Shown: positions 22,457 through 35,114 of the stretch, piece by piece
Layout: every line of letters begins with the position of its first letter
Numbering within the stretch: the first letter of the stretch is position 1
From: Agapanthus africanus
Lineage: Eukaryota; Streptophyta; Magnoliopsida; Asparagales; Amaryllidaceae
DNA length: 64,000 bases
Reading direction: 5' to 3'
Assembly (NCBI GenBank): GCA_030015575.1
Contig: JASDDO010000016.1
Span: 70,305,396-70,369,395 of the forward strand
The notes under the pieces: model-generated
Database searches by the model: none
What the model was told of the DNA's origin: nothing
The model's input: only the letters and a program-made list of their open reading frames with translations
Position numbers and translations under genes: made by a program

Positions 22457-23137
22457 GTGGAGTTCTCCTACAACAACAGCTTCCAGGATACTATTCAGAT
22501 GGCACCTTTCGAGGCATTGTATGGGAGGAGATGCAGATCGCCCGTCTGTTGGACAGAGCTCAGCGAGAGCAGCATTTTGGGGCCGCAGCTTGTTGAGGAG
22601 ACGACAGCGAAGATACAATTGATTCGAGACCGGATGAGGGCAGCTCAGAGCAGACAGAAATCCTATGCAAACAGGCGCCGTCGCAGATTAGAGTTCGCAG
22701 TTGGCGACCATGTTTTTCTGAGGGTCTCTCCGATGAAGGGCGTGCTGCGATTTGGGCGGAAAGGAAAGCTTAGTCCCAGATTTATGGGTCCCTTCGAGAT
22801 CCTCGAGCGTGTCGGCGCAGTTGCATATCGTTTGGCCCTTCCACCCAGCTTTCCCGATGTTCACCCCGTCTTCCATGTTTCGATGCTCCGCAAGTACATT
22901 CACTACCCTTCGCATGCGATTCAGCACCCGACAGTCCAGCTAGAGCGCGACCTTTCGTTTGCAGAGCAGCCGGGGGCCATCCTGGATCGGCAGGTGAAGA
23001 AGTTGAGATCGAAGATTATACCAACCGTCAAGGTCCTTTGGCGTAGCCCGAGCAGCGAGGAGGTCACCTGGGAGACCGAGGGCGAGATGAGGAAGAAATA
23101 TCCCCATCTCTTTGAAGGTACGCGTAGTTATTTTTAA
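22457..23137 (+). CDS. Integrase C-terminus with chromodomain-like tail of TE-T (fragment)
   Basis: An open 226-codon frame continues the integrase after the frameshift: [20 protein letters not shown], the G-x-R-C-R-S-P motif, then the GPY-like C-terminal fold (K-L-S-P-R-F-M-G-P-F-E-I). The last 50 residues (VKVLWRSPSSEEVTWETE, then M-R-K-K-Y-P-H-L-F) form the chromodomain-related module typical of this chromovirus group, believed to guide integration toward marked chromatin. It ends TAA at 23135-23137, shortly before the PPT. By itself it is a 3' fragment of pol. Confidence 0.9.
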   Translation: MEFSYNNSFQDTIQMAPFEALYGRRCRSPVCWTELSESSILGPQLVEETTAKIQLIRDRMRAAQSRQKSYANRRRRRLEFAVGDHVFLRVSPMKGVLRFGRKGKLSPRFMGPFEILERVGAVAYRLALPPSFPDVHPVFHVSMLRKYIHYPSHAIQHPTVQLERDLSFAEQPGAILDRQVKKLRSKIIPTVKVLWRSPSSEEVTWETEGEMRKKYPHLFEGTRSYF

Positions 23138-23158
23138 ATTCGGGGACCGAATTTCTTT

Positions 23159-23171
23159 AAGGGGGGAAGAT
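23159..23171 (+). promoter_or_regulatory. Polypurine tract of TE-T
   Basis: AAGGGGGGAAGAT lies directly before the 3' LTR start TGTAGCGCC. Confidence 0.88.
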
Positions 23172-26100
23172 TGTAGCGCCTTGAAAAGTCGTTTTGGTGT
23201 TTTCCTGAAAATCGGTGAAAATTCGATATTTTTCCGAAAACCGTCTTTTTTGTTATTTTGCAGTTTAGGACTAATTATAACTAATTTGGATAGGTAATTG
23301 CTAGTTTTTAGTAGCAAATGAGTTAATTATGAAATTCTGGTCGTTTAAAAATTTTGCCTAATTTTTCAATTTTTTAATATTATTTTAAGCCGGTAAGAAA
23401 ATAAATTAAATTAGCGATAAATACAAAATTTTTTGGGCTAATTTTAATCTTTAAAATTATCTTAATTAAAATCTAGTTGTAACATAAATTTTTAGTATTT
23501 TATTTTGATTTTTAACTAATTTTTATCATAGAAAACAAAATTTATTGAATTTAAGCTTAAACTTCCAATTTTGGACTTGTAGGGGGTGTTTTTGCATAAA
23601 TATTTTTTGTGCACTCTCTCTCACTCATTCCTCACCTCTAGGCCGGCCATTTCCAGCAGCTCATGGGAAAAAAAATTCCATGCTCCTTTGACTTTGTATA
23701 TTGTGTGGAAATGAGGGTTTTTTTTTAAGGTTTTTGAATTGTTAATTGGGTATGGTCTTTTGTGGGTTGGTAGGAGTTGACCTAGACTTTTCCCACACCC
23801 CACACCACTCCCCTCTCCCTCATTTTTGGCCAGAAACCAGCAGCTCCCCCCCTTCATTTTTCCTTTCTCTTTTGTTCACAAATTCATCTCAAAAATCAAC
23901 AAAATCAACAAAGGTTTTGTTTATGGAAATTAGGTTTTTAAGCATTGCTAATGGTTTAAAACTAATGTAATGGCTATCTAGTGGGTTAGTTGGATGTTGT
24001 GTTGGCTTGTGAGCACTTTATCGCATAACGGAGATGTTGCGTCGTTTTTTTTAGAATGTTTGTGCTTACTAGTTTTGTGATAAAAGTATGTGATAAATTA
24101 GTTTTGATATCCTGATGATTGTATTGGCTTATCCTATGACATTTAGGATGCGTGAGTGCGGATTTTTGAGTAGTCGGGTTTTAGTTTTGCCGGGCGACCA
24201 AATCGGCGATTTTTGCAGTTTTTGCGATTTTCACGTGTGTTCCGCGCACCTCGTGCACGTTGTACCTAGCTAGTGAACGTTGGTATTTTAGTTAGGGAAT
24301 TGCGTCGTTCTTTATTTGTAACCTTATGTTTGTATTAATGTAAATTCCAGGTTCGGTCGCGGAGACGTCAGACGCGGCACGAAAGGGGAAAGCGGTGATT
24401 GGACGCAGCTAGCTAGGGATTCCGGTGAGTAGATGTAATATCTACGGGGGACTATCGTTGGATGGCGCAAATCGCCCGATAGTTTTAGTACCTTAAAAAG
24501 ATTCTTAGTAATGTTAGTAATTAGGGGTGTAATACTTGTATGATTATTTGCTACATTCATGCCCTATATTGACATACATATACGAAACCATTTTATAGGA
24601 CACCTGCACCATTGCCAGGGTTTTTATATGCAGCACGAGCACTATTCATACTTACACACACACCCTGGTAATTGCCATGCCACCACACTAGATAACCTTT
24701 AAATTGAAACCTTTTACTATAATTGATACTTAAACTCGCGCTATTGCTTTAATTCCTTAAAATGAAATCGTAGGATTGCTATTCATGTGCATGTGCTTCA
24801 TCATATTATTTGTTCATGACTAATCTATTAATCACACATCGCAACTCGATTATTGATACCATATGCATTCATTATCATTGACATATGCACTTATGAGGAT
24901 TTCTTGAGATTTTATGATATTTCTGGATTTCGGGGGAAAGCCGCAAAATTTCTAAACTTATTATATTTTTAAAATATGTAAATTGCGGTTTTCTAGTGAT
25001 GTAAGTGTCGTCCACCATGAGTTTGCTGTGGTTTTCGAGATCCGTGTCGAGGAGTGGAGGAACTGTCATGGGTACATGGTGGGCCCGGTATGGTACCCCG
25101 GGGCAAGATGAATGTTGTGTTGATGTTGAGCCTGGCAGGGGACGGACTACCTACCGGTGACTGTTTGGCACGGAGGATATCCAGAGGATACCGACCGTGG
25201 CCGCGAGATGATGAGATTTTGATATTGAGCTGGGTCAGCCGGATGGCTGAGGCCACAGATACTATGACATGGATATATGAGATTTGTGATAGTTTTGAGG
25301 TATCGTTGCTGGACACAGGTTCTTGTTGATTCTATTGGTATTGTGCTGGTATTTCAAAAGAGATTCTTAAAGGGAAAAACATGATTCCTTATACTTACCC
25401 ATTCAGATCACGAGTTGACTCGCATTGCATTCATACCTGCTAGTATATTCATATTGCATACATACTTGCCATTATGTCCTGCCTTACCAGTATTTAGATG
25501 CTAGGATGCTTGTGTGCATGCATACGATAGCCTGTGTAGATGTTATTTATTATTCACGAGTTGGCAACTCACCCCCATTGTGCTACAGCCTTTTGCAGGT
25601 CCGCTCCGTCAGTACAGTAGCGGCGGACGCACTTGCTTCTTTTGCCTGGACTCAAGGTTTTGCTCTTAGGTGGGTTATATTATTATTTTTGCACCACCTT
25701 GTATATTCTTTGTATCTAGAGTACTCCATCTACTGTATCTACCAGCATTATTGTATATTGACCTAGAGATGAGACTGTGAGATTTGTGGACTTTTATGCT
25801 GTATTTTGGGGTCGAGCTCACTTGAGTCGACATGCTGTTTTTCTTATGCTTCATTATGATTATTTCGCATGTTGTTGCTTTATATTGCGTGAGATTTGTG
25901 ACCGCCTTGTGGCGAAGAGCTAGCTCCCGCTTGGGGATGCCCTATTTTGTTGGATTCATATATATTCTTGTTGTACCCATTTTGGGGGCCAGTATTTACA
26001 AAGGAGACTCTGCCGAAATTTTAGGAAAAATTGGTATTGTTTTTAAAAAGGGTTTTACATGACTTATTTGATAAACTCGCTTTCAATTGATTGGGTTTTC

Positions 26101-26221
26101 TTCACTCTTTTGCTTATTTGGTTTTGGTTTTCTGGGCTTTGGCTTACTTATTTTACGGACGTCTTGAGACGTTTCGTAAACTTAAGTGTCAGTCACGTTC
26201 CGTACCCTGCGGGTCGTGACA
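23172..26221 (+). repeat. 3' LTR of TE-T (3050 bp, internally deleted)
   Basis: It is collinear with 14722-18192 apart from a 421-bp deletion at about 23911, at the word AATCAACAAAGG. Otherwise it shows scattered substitutions and ends GTGACA, followed by the TSD GTACA. Confidence 0.92.
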
Positions 26222-28766
26222 GTACAATATCTAGAGCTCTGGATCTTCCTGGAACTGCTCCAAATTTTCACCGGTGGGCTCGATCTCAGCTTGGTCCAAC
26301 GCACCTGATGACATTCAAAGAAGAAAGAATAGAATGTCGTCAGCGAACAGGTCGCTCGGTAAGTCCCAAAGAATAAGAAGAATGAGAATGTCAGAGTAAC
26401 AGTATTTTCTAACTATTATATTATAGAATCTTATGGAACATTATGTAACGCTGTTGTTTGTAGCTTGGTACAGATGGATGCCAGTGTATACGAGGGTGAT
26501 CTCTATATGCTAGAGATCAGGGCAAAAGGCAAGTACAAGGAACCGTTATGCCACGGTACAACAGCAATAGGATTCAGGTTAGGTGTCTTAATCTGACCAC
26601 CTCGTGCCACCTTTAACACCTTCCGTACCAATCTACCCCTTAAACCCCGTAGTGTTTTAACAGTAATGTGGTATTAGAATATGTAAGTTGAGTGACTGAC
26701 CAAAACCATGATATCAGTAAACATGTTGCAACTGTGTAATCAGGTAAATGGAATATCAGGATAATGGACGAATATCCATGGTTTGATTCAGTCAAAATGA
26801 ATATATTGGTAACTGGATTCATGGATTCATGCATTCAAATTGTATTTGAATATAAAAGAATATAGATTGACATGAATCATATTAAAGTCAGAAATAGTCA
26901 GACTCTAACCCGAGTCAGACTAAAAGAAGATAATTTGAAGTTCAATAATAGCTAGGGGCCTTATGGTAATTTGTAAAACTTGAGGGGGTTTTATGTAAAA
27001 AGTACTTTTGTATAGTTTTCAAAATACACCTCAAGTATTTAATAATCGTCTTTATTGTTATAATGAATGTGAATTTTATTTGTGTTATTCTAGTGAATAT
27101 ATCCTAATAAAAAGTATTAATTGATTTATTTGAAATTCAAGGTATTTTAATGTAACTTTTAGTCTTGGAATTTTAGGAAAAAGTGGAAACTTTATATTAT
27201 GATAAAATAGGTGTTTAAATGATAATTATGTATATATTAACACATGAATAATTTTATATAAATATTTTATTAAGAAAAAATCTCATTTTCCTTAAATATC
27301 GTATTTTGAACCTTTCGAGACCGAATGCTCCTTGCGGAGGTCTGAATCTCGCACTACTAGCCTGCGGGTGCACGATGAACCGTACTATCCCTAACAGGTT
27401 CCCCAAAAGTGGGTTGTAGCGGCTCTTTACTTAGGTTTAACAAATACTTTTCATTTGGGAAAACGGTTTTATAAATATGGGGTATTTATTTGCAAAAAGT
27501 ATAGTTTTTCCGTATTTTAGTTATTAGGGTTTCCTAAACCAACTAGCCTATTTCTAAGGTCTAAACGATTAGTCATTATAAGCCTCAAATCGCCTCTTCA
27601 CCGTCAATTGCGGCCAGGTAAGTGCCAGGTAAGTGGGAAGGAACCACAGTCGTGGGCCTAATTAAAAACCACTAGCCTTAGACACACTTGCCTAGGCACC
27701 ACAAGAAAGTTTAGATAAACGATCGATGTCCATGACCAATCGTGTTTTCATTTTATTAAAAGATTTTATCTAGAAAAGTTTACAACTTAAAGCTTTAAAT
27801 AAAGATTAGGGTATTTTAGTGAAAAGTCCTGTAATTTCGTATTCTGTGTTTTGATATTTATCAATTAGGGTTATATTGAGTGTGTGTAGAGGTAGGTCAT
27901 TACCTCGTGACTTATTTTAACTTTTGGTGAAGTTTAAAGGTAAAACATGCTATGTTAAACTTAAAGGTATTATAGCGTAAGAATACGGTATTCGAAAACG
28001 TTATCATTTTATGTGTGAAATTTCATTCAAAGTGGGTTCTACAAGTTTAGTGATCAAGATAAACCTATTTAGGAGTGAGGGAATTAATTAAACAAAGAAA
28101 AATGAACTTCATGGTATTTTTCTGAAAAGAATACGGTTTTGCAAAGAAGTTATCATTTTATGTGAAAAAGTTTGATTAAATTGGTTTATGGATGATTAAC
28201 AGTCAACATGAATATGGGTAGATAATATGTATTAGGTGACAAGTGGAAGTTTATAGAAAAAACCGAATCGGAAATCGGTTTCTCCGATTTCCGTCAGGTT
28301 CCAAAAAGTCGTATCTTTATACTTATAGAAAAGAGAGATAGAGGGGATGGGACTTACGGTTTGGACAAGATAAGGAAGCAAATGGACGTGGTGGTTGTCG
28401 ATTCGTTGAAAACGTCGCGAAGGTTCTGATCCGGTCGCCGGAATCCGTCGTCGATTTCGGCAGCGCTTCGCTTCTCGCTCTTCGTACCGAGTTCTCAAGA
28501 ATTTGGTAGAGTGGACTTAGAGTTGTGAGGGGAAAAGGTAGAGGGTATGGGTCTTTATATAGGGTTAGGCTAGGGTTAGGGTTTGGATTAAAAAATATTT
28601 TTAAAAAATGTAAAAATCATTAAAAATTCATTAAATTTGGTCTTAAAAGAGATTTAATTGAAAATTTGTAACAGTACAAAAATTTAGACTATGCAGGTGA
28701 AAAGAACCAGTCAACACGAAAAATTTTCGTGTTGACGACTCGGCCGACCGGCCGAGTCCGGCCGGG
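26222..28766 (-). repeat. TE-C LTR copy 1, right part (truncated)
   Basis: It resumes copy 1 after TE-T and parallels copy 2 to near 31580. It then breaks inside a GC-rich palindromic stretch (GGCCGAGTCCGGCCGGGG) and joins directly to the start of copy 2. About 470 bp found at copy 2's far end, including the tRNA-like segment, are missing. No gene is supported; ORFs such as those near 26640-26834 recur in every copy and are not conserved as proteins. Confidence 0.82.
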
Positions 28767-31700
28767 GTCACGCCCCGCTTCCCAGTGTACGGCGAAGTGG
28801 ACGCGACGAGGCCCGCTACGTATATACTCAGAAGTATATACGCTAAGCGTAACTAAGCAATATAAAGTAAATCACAAGAGACGAACGATATAGAAATAAC
28901 AGCAACTTTTATTAATAACATTCTTTTTACAATGCAGGAAAAGAAAATACAACTGGAATGAAAAGCAATGTCTAAACAGTGGCATAACAGGAAATGAAAA
29001 TACTGGAAAGAACAAGGTACAATTATCTAGAGCTCTGGGTCTTCTTGGAACTGCTCCAAATCTTCACCGGTGGGCTCGATATCAGCTTGGTCCAACGCAC
29101 CTGACGACATTCAAAGAAGAAAGAAATAGAATGTCGTCACCGAAAAGGTCGCTCGGTAAGTCCCAAGATAAAGAAGAATAGACAGAGAGTAAGAGAGAGA
29201 GAGAGAGAGTATCTTTTAATGCTGTATTGTATTGTCATATTATAGTAGTATGGTGTTAACACTGTTGTTGTAGCTTGGTACAGAAGGATGCCGGTGTATA
29301 CGAGAGGGGTCTCAGTATGCTAGAGACCAGGGCAAATGGAAGTACAAGGCTCCGTTATACAACCCGAAACAACGGAAATTGGATTCAGGTTAGGTGTCTT
29401 AATCTGACCACCTCGTGCCACCTTTAACACCTTCCGTACCAATCTACCCCTTAAACCCCGTAGTGTTTTAACAGTATTGTAGTATTGGAATATGTAAGTT
29501 GGATGACTGACCAAAACCATGATATCAGTAAACATGTTGCAACTGTGTAATCAGGTAAATGGAATATCAGGATAATGGATGAATATTCATGGTTTGATTC
29601 AGTCAAAATGAATATATTGTTAACTGGATTCATGGATTCATGCATTCAAATTGTATTGGAATATAAAAGAATATAGATTGACTTGAATATATGATTCAAG
29701 TCAGAAATAGTCAGACTCTAACCCGAGTCAGAGTAAAAGAAAGATAATTTGAAGTTCCATATTAGCTAGGGGCCTTATTGTAATTTGTAAAACTTGAGGA
29801 GGGTTTCTGTAAAAAGTACTTTTGTATATTTTTCAAAATATACCTCAAGTATTTAATAATCGTCTTTATTGTTATAATGCATGTGAATTTTATTTGTGTT
29901 ATTCTAGTGAATATATCCTAATAAAAGTATTAATTGTTTTATCTGAAATTCATGGTATTTTAATGTAACTTTTAGTCTTGGAATTTTAGGAAAAAGTGGA
30001 AACTTTATATTATGATAAAATAGGTGTTTAAATGATAATTATATATATATTAACACATGAATAATTTTATATAAATATTTTATTAAGAAAAAATCTCATT
30101 TTCCCTAAATATCGTATTTTGAACATTTCGAGACCGAATGCTCCTTGCGGAGGTCTGAATCTCGCACTACTAGCCTGCAGGTGCACGATGAACCGTACTA
30201 TCCCTAACAGGTTCCCCAAAAGTGGGTTGTAGCGGCGCTTTGCTTAGGTTTAACAAATACTTTTCATTTGGGAAAACGGTTTTATAAATATGGGGTATTT
30301 ATTTGCAAAAAGTATAGTTTTTCCGTATTTTAGTTATTAGGGTTTCCTAAACCAACTAGCCTATTTCTAAGGTCTAAACGATGAGTCATTAGAAGCCTCA
30401 AATCGCCTCTTCACCGTCAATTGCAGCCAGGTAAGTGCCAGGTAAGTGGGAAGGAACCACAGTCGTGGGCCTAATTAAAAACCACTAGCCTAGACACACT
30501 TGCCTAGACACCACAAGACAGTTTAGATAAACGATCGATGTCCATGACCAATCGTGTTTTCATTTTATTTAAAGATTTTATTTAGAAATGTCTAAAGCTT
30601 TCAATAAAGGTTATAAAGATTAGGGTATTTTAGTGAAACGTCCTGTAATTTCGTATTCTGTGTTTTGATATTTATCAACTAGGGTTATATTGAGTGTGTG
30701 TAGGGGTAGGTCATTACCCCGTGACTTATTTTAAGTTTTGGTGAAGTTTAAAGGTAAAACATGTTATGTTAAACTTAAAGGTATTATAGCGCAAGAATAC
30801 GGTATTCGAAAACGTTATCATTTTATCTGTGAAATTTCATTCAAATTGGGTTCTACAAGTTTAGTGATCAAGATAAACCTATTTAGGAGTGAGGGAATTA
30901 ATTAAACTAAGAAAAATGAACATCATGGTATTTTTATGAAAAGAATACGGTTTTGCAAAAAAGTTATCATTTTATGTGAAAAAGTTTGATTAAATTGGTT
31001 TATGGGTGATTAACAGTCAACATGAATATGGTTAGATAATATGTATTAGGTGACAAGTGGAAGTTTATAGAAAAACCGAATCGGAAATCGGTTTGTCCGA
31101 TTTCCGTCGGGTTCCAAAAAGTCGTATTTTTATACTTATAGAAAAGAGAGATAGAGGGGATGGGACTTACGGTTTGGACAAGCTAAGGAAGCTAATGTAC
31201 GTGGTGGTTGTCGATTCGTCGAAAACGTCGCGAAGGTTCTGATCCGGTCGCCGGAATCCGTCGTCGATTTTGGCAGCGCTTTGCTTCTCGCTCTTCGTAC
31301 CGAGTTCTCGAGAATTTGGGAGAGTGGACTTAGAGTTGTGAGGGGAAAAGGTAGAGGGTAGGGGTCTTTATATAGGGCTAGGCTAGGGTTAGGGTTTGGA
31401 TTAAAAAATATTTTTAAAAAATGTAAAAATCATTAAAAATTCATTAAATTTTGTCTTAAAAGAGATTTAATTGAAAATTGGTAACAGTACAAAACATTTA
31501 GACTATACAGGGGGTTAGACCAGGTCAACACGAAAAATTTTCGTGTTGACGACTCGGCCGACCGGCCGATTCGGCCGAGTCATGGCCGAGTCGGGTGTCG
31601 GTGGGTCGGGCTCGGTCTGGGGGAGGTTTTGGTATACTTTAATTTTCTTAATTCGCAATAAATTGTGAGTTATGGCTGTTTGACCGTTTGACTTCTAAAA

Positions 31701-32055
31701 AAAATTAAAACAAAAAGATATAAAAATAATGTGGGGCATGGGATTTAAACTCCGGTGGCTTAGTTCAGCAGTGCAAGGTATTACCAATGAGCTACAAGCT
31801 CCTTCGTGTAATTATTGTGGTTTTTAATTACTTAAACTGATAGCAGCAAGAATAAATACTCCTAGTATACATTAAATTTAAAGTAATTTCTTGTACACTA
31901 AAAATGGAGTTATTTCATTCTTGTAGCTTGTAATTAAAAACAAAAATAATTACCTAAATCTTGTGCTCAGGCTAAAATACCTCTTTGTGGATTTTAAAAA
32001 TATTTTGAAAAAATTTGTATAGGAAAAAGTGTATAAGAAAATTAGGGTTGTTACA
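28767..32055 (-). repeat. TE-C LTR copy 2 (most complete, 3289 bp)
   Basis: In minus orientation it begins TGTAACAACCC at 32055 and ends with ...GGGGCGTGA at 28767. A PPT in the same orientation adjoins it at 32056. It contains a GA microsatellite (about 29190-29208), a block with AGACCGAATGCTCCTTGCG (about 30131-30149), a Thr/Ser-like ORF that is fortuitous, the palindrome AACACGAAAAATTTTCGTGTT (31526-31547 region) and the tRNA-like segment at 31731-31802. Confidence 0.82.
31731..31802 (-). pseudogene. tRNA-like segment in TE-C LTR copy 2
   Basis: The minus strand reads GGAGCTTGTAGCTCATTGG, a good Pol III A-box (TAGCTCATTGG). About 35 nt later comes GGAGTTTAAATCCC, close to a B-box/T-arm, and the segment ends near GCCCCAC. 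The length of about 72 nt and box spacing fit a tRNA. Stem pairing is imperfect and I cannot assign an isotype, so it is tRNA-derived or tRNA-like rather than a working gene. Confidence 0.45.
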
Positions 32056-32075
32056 TTCTACCCTCCTTATAAAAA
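32056..32075 (-). promoter_or_regulatory. Polypurine tract of TE-C
   Basis: The minus strand reads TATAAGGAGGGTAGAA directly before the LTR start TGTAACAACCC, preceded by a TTCGAGGACGAAATTT box that is standard before 3' LTRs of plant Ty3/gypsy elements. Confidence 0.75.
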
Positions 32076-32596
32076 TTTCGTCCTCGAAATTTGTAAAAGG
32101 AAAGTGTAACAGTGCAAAGTATAGATAGTGTATAAATAACAAAGAGATACAAGGGTGAAAAAGGCTTACCGGTGTTACCTTGACCTACAGTCTCGGTTTC
32201 TACGGCTTCTAATATGAAGGTCTGTCGCCGTGGTATATTCCTTCTAGCTGGAGGCACATTCTGCCTTTGGGGCCTGTTTCTCTGCCCTCTAGAAATGTCC
32301 CTCATTGCCTGTTGGAATTGGCGAGCAGGTAGTGCAGGTGGTGGAGCAGGTAGTGCAGGACGAGTTGCAGGAGCCTGGATGGTTGGCCGCTGCGTGCAAT
32401 ATTTATTCGAACTGCATGATATCCGGTGTACGATATACTCGCCATAAATACAAATGTCAGGTATATCAGGTACTGTTCAAGTGCCGCCGTACACTGTTCA
32501 TTTTGACTAAAGCGAAGCCACCAGAGTAATGTGGACAATATTTTAATGTGGACAAGCTAAGCGCCGCAGGAATCTGGCCATGCAGTTCTGGTCTTG
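32076..32596 (-). pseudogene. Residual TE-C interior, proline/arginine-rich coding remnant
   Basis: This is about 520 bp of internal sequence left between LTR copies. A minus-strand frame from about 32370 to 32170 encodes a Pro/Ala-rich stretch (PALPAPPPALPAR) followed by an Arg/Gln-rich stretch (SRGQRNRPQRQNVPPARR). The repeated DNA word GAGCAGGTAGTGCAGG underlies the first part. It resembles linker or nucleocapsid-like composition, but there is no motif that identifies it. Confidence 0.4.
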
Positions 32597-32760
32597 TTGA
32601 AAACATGAATTTTCAATTAAATTTATGATGCATCACTAGTGTTACCAGGCTCCTGACCAAATGGAGTTATTTCAAATGTGGATTGAAAACATGAATTTTC
32701 AATTAAATTTATGATGCATCACTAGTGTTACCAGGCTCCTGACCAAATGGAGTTATTTCA
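32597..32760. repeat. Two 78-bp direct repeats at the TE-C copy 2/3 boundary
   Basis: Copies at 32597-32674 and 32683-32760 are identical by eye, separated by 8 bp (AATGTGGA). The second abuts the truncated start of LTR copy 3. This is not LTR sequence. Confidence 0.88.
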
Positions 32761-35114
32761 CAAGAGACGAACGATATAGAAATAACAGCAACTTTTATTA
32801 ATAACATTCTTTTTACAATGCAGGAAAAGAAAATACAACTGGAATGAAAAGCAATGCCTAAACAGTGGCATAACAGGAAATGAAATAAACTGGAAAGAAC
32901 AAGGTACAGTATCTAGAGCTCTGGATCTTCCTGGAACTGTTCCAAATCTTCACTGGTGGGCTCGATCTCAGCTTGGTCCAACGCACCTGACGACATTCAA
33001 AGAAGAAAGAAATAGAATGTCGTCAGCGAACAGGTCGCTCGGTAAGTCCCAAAAGAATCAGCAGAATGAGAATGACAGGGTAACAGTATTTTCTAAACTA
33101 TTATATTGGTGAATATTGTGTAACGCCGTTGTTTGTAGCATGGTACAGAAGAATACCAGTGTATACGAGGGGGATCTCTATATGCTAGAGATCAGGGCAA
33201 AAGGAAAGTACAAGGAACCGTTATGCCACGGTACAACAGCAATAGGATTCAGGTTAGGTGTCTTAATCTGACCACCTCGTGCCACCTTTAACACCTTCCG
33301 TACCAATCTACCCCTTAAACCCCGTAGTGTTTTAACAGTAATGTGGTATTGGAATATGTAAGTTGAGTGACTGACCAAAACCATGATATCAGTAAACATG
33401 TTGCAACTGTGTAATCAGGTAAATGGAATATCAGGATAATGGATGAATATCCATGGTTTGATTCAGTCAAAATGAATATATTGTTAACTGGATTCATGGA
33501 TTCATGCATTCAAATTGTATTGGAATATAAAAGAATATAGATTGACTTGAATCATAATCAAGTCAGAAATAGTCAGACTCTAACCCGAGTCAGACTAAAA
33601 GAAGATAATTTGAAGTTCAATAATAGCTAGGGGCCTTATGGTAATTTGTAAAACTTGAGGGGGTTTTATGTAAAAAGTATTTTTGTATAGTTTTCAAAAT
33701 ACACCTCAAGTATTTAATAATCGTCTTTATTGTTATAATGAATGTGAATTTTATTTGTGTTATTCTAGTGAATATATCCTAATAAAAGTATTAATTGTTT
33801 TATCTGAAATTCATGGTATTTTAATGTAACTTTTAGTCTTGGAATTTTAGGAAAAAGTAGAAACTTTATATTATGATAAAATAGGTGTTTAAATGATAAT
33901 TATGTATATATTAACACATGAATAATTTTATATAAATATTTTATTTTAGAAAAATCTCGTTTTCCCTAAATATCGTATTTTGAACCTTTCGAGACCGAAT
34001 GCTCCTTGCGGAGGTCTGAATCTCGCACTACTAGCCTGCGGGTGCACGATGAACCGTACTATCCCTAACAGGTTCCCCAAAAGTGGGTTGTAGCGGCGCT
34101 TTGCTTAGGTTTAACAAATACTTTTCATTTGGGAAAACGATTTTATAAATATGGGGTATTTATTTGCCAAAGAGTACAGTTTTCTGTATTTTAGTTATTA
34201 GGGTTTCTTAAACCAACTAGCCTACTTCTAAGGTCTAAAGGATGAGTCATTAGAAGCCTCAAATCGCCTCTTCACCGTCAATTGCGGCCAGGTAAGTGCC
34301 AGGTAAGTGGGAAGGAAACACAGTCGTGGGCCTAATTAAAAACCACTAGCCTTAGACACACTTGCCTAGGCACCACAAGAAAGTTTAGATAAACGATCGA
34401 TGTCCATGACCAATCGTGTTTTCATTTTATTAAAAGATTTTATCTAGAAATGTTTACAACTTAAAGCTTTCAATAAAGGTTATAAAGATTAGGGTATTTT
34501 AGTGAAAAGTCCTGTAATTTCGTATTCTGTGTTTTGATATTTATCAATTAGGGTTATATTGAGTGTGTGTAGAGGTAGGTCATTACCTCGTGACTTATTT
34601 TAAGTTTTGGTGAAGTTTAAAGGTAAAACATGCTATGTTAAAATTAAAGGTATTATAGCGCAAGAATACGGTATTCGAAAACGTTATCATTTTATGTGTG
34701 AAATTTCATTCAAAGTGGGTTCTACGAGTTTAGTGATCAAGATAAACCTATTTAGGAGTGAGGGAATTAATTAAACTAAGAAAAATGAACTTCATGGTAT
34801 TTTTATGAAAAGAATACGGTTTTGCAAAGAACTTATCATTTTATGTGAAAAAATTTGATTAAATTGGTTTATGGGTGATTAACAGTCAACATGAATATGG
34901 TTAGATAATATGTATTAGGTGACAAGTAGAAGTTTATAGAAAAACCGAATCGGAAATCGGTTTGTCCGATTTCCGTCGGGTTCCAAAAAGTCGTATTTTT
35001 ATACTTATAGAAAAGAGAGATAGAAGAAGGTGGGACTTACGGTTTGGACAAGCTAAGGAAGCTAATGGACGTGGTGGTTGTCGATTCGTCGAAAACGTCG
35101 CGAAGGTTCTGATC
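32761..35114 (-). repeat. TE-C LTR copy 3 (truncated at both ends)
   Basis: It begins at CAAGAGACGAACGATAT, the equivalent of 28874 in copy 2, so the first about 107 bp are missing. It ends at GGTTCTGATC, the equivalent of about 31243. Otherwise it is collinear with copy 2. Confidence 0.82.

Larger units (their letters stand above)
14722..26221 (+). mobile_element. TE-T: full-length Tekay/Del-like chromovirus (Ty3/gypsy)
   Basis: 11.5 kb with both LTRs (14722-18192 and 23172-26221), primer site, gag-pro-RT-RH-IN order and PPT. The TSD GTACA flanks it exactly (14717-14721 and 26222-26226), and the empty site is present in other TE-C LTR copies. Gene order, the integrase type and the chromodomain-like C-terminus place it with the Tekay/Del chromoviruses. 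It is the most recent layer of the deepest nest. At least four premature stops and two frameshifts make it non-autonomous now. Confidence 0.93.

Noticed and set aside
32597-32760. CRISPR-like or satellite array
   Set aside because: Only two units with an 8-bp spacer in plant retrotransposon DNA; a local duplication explains it.
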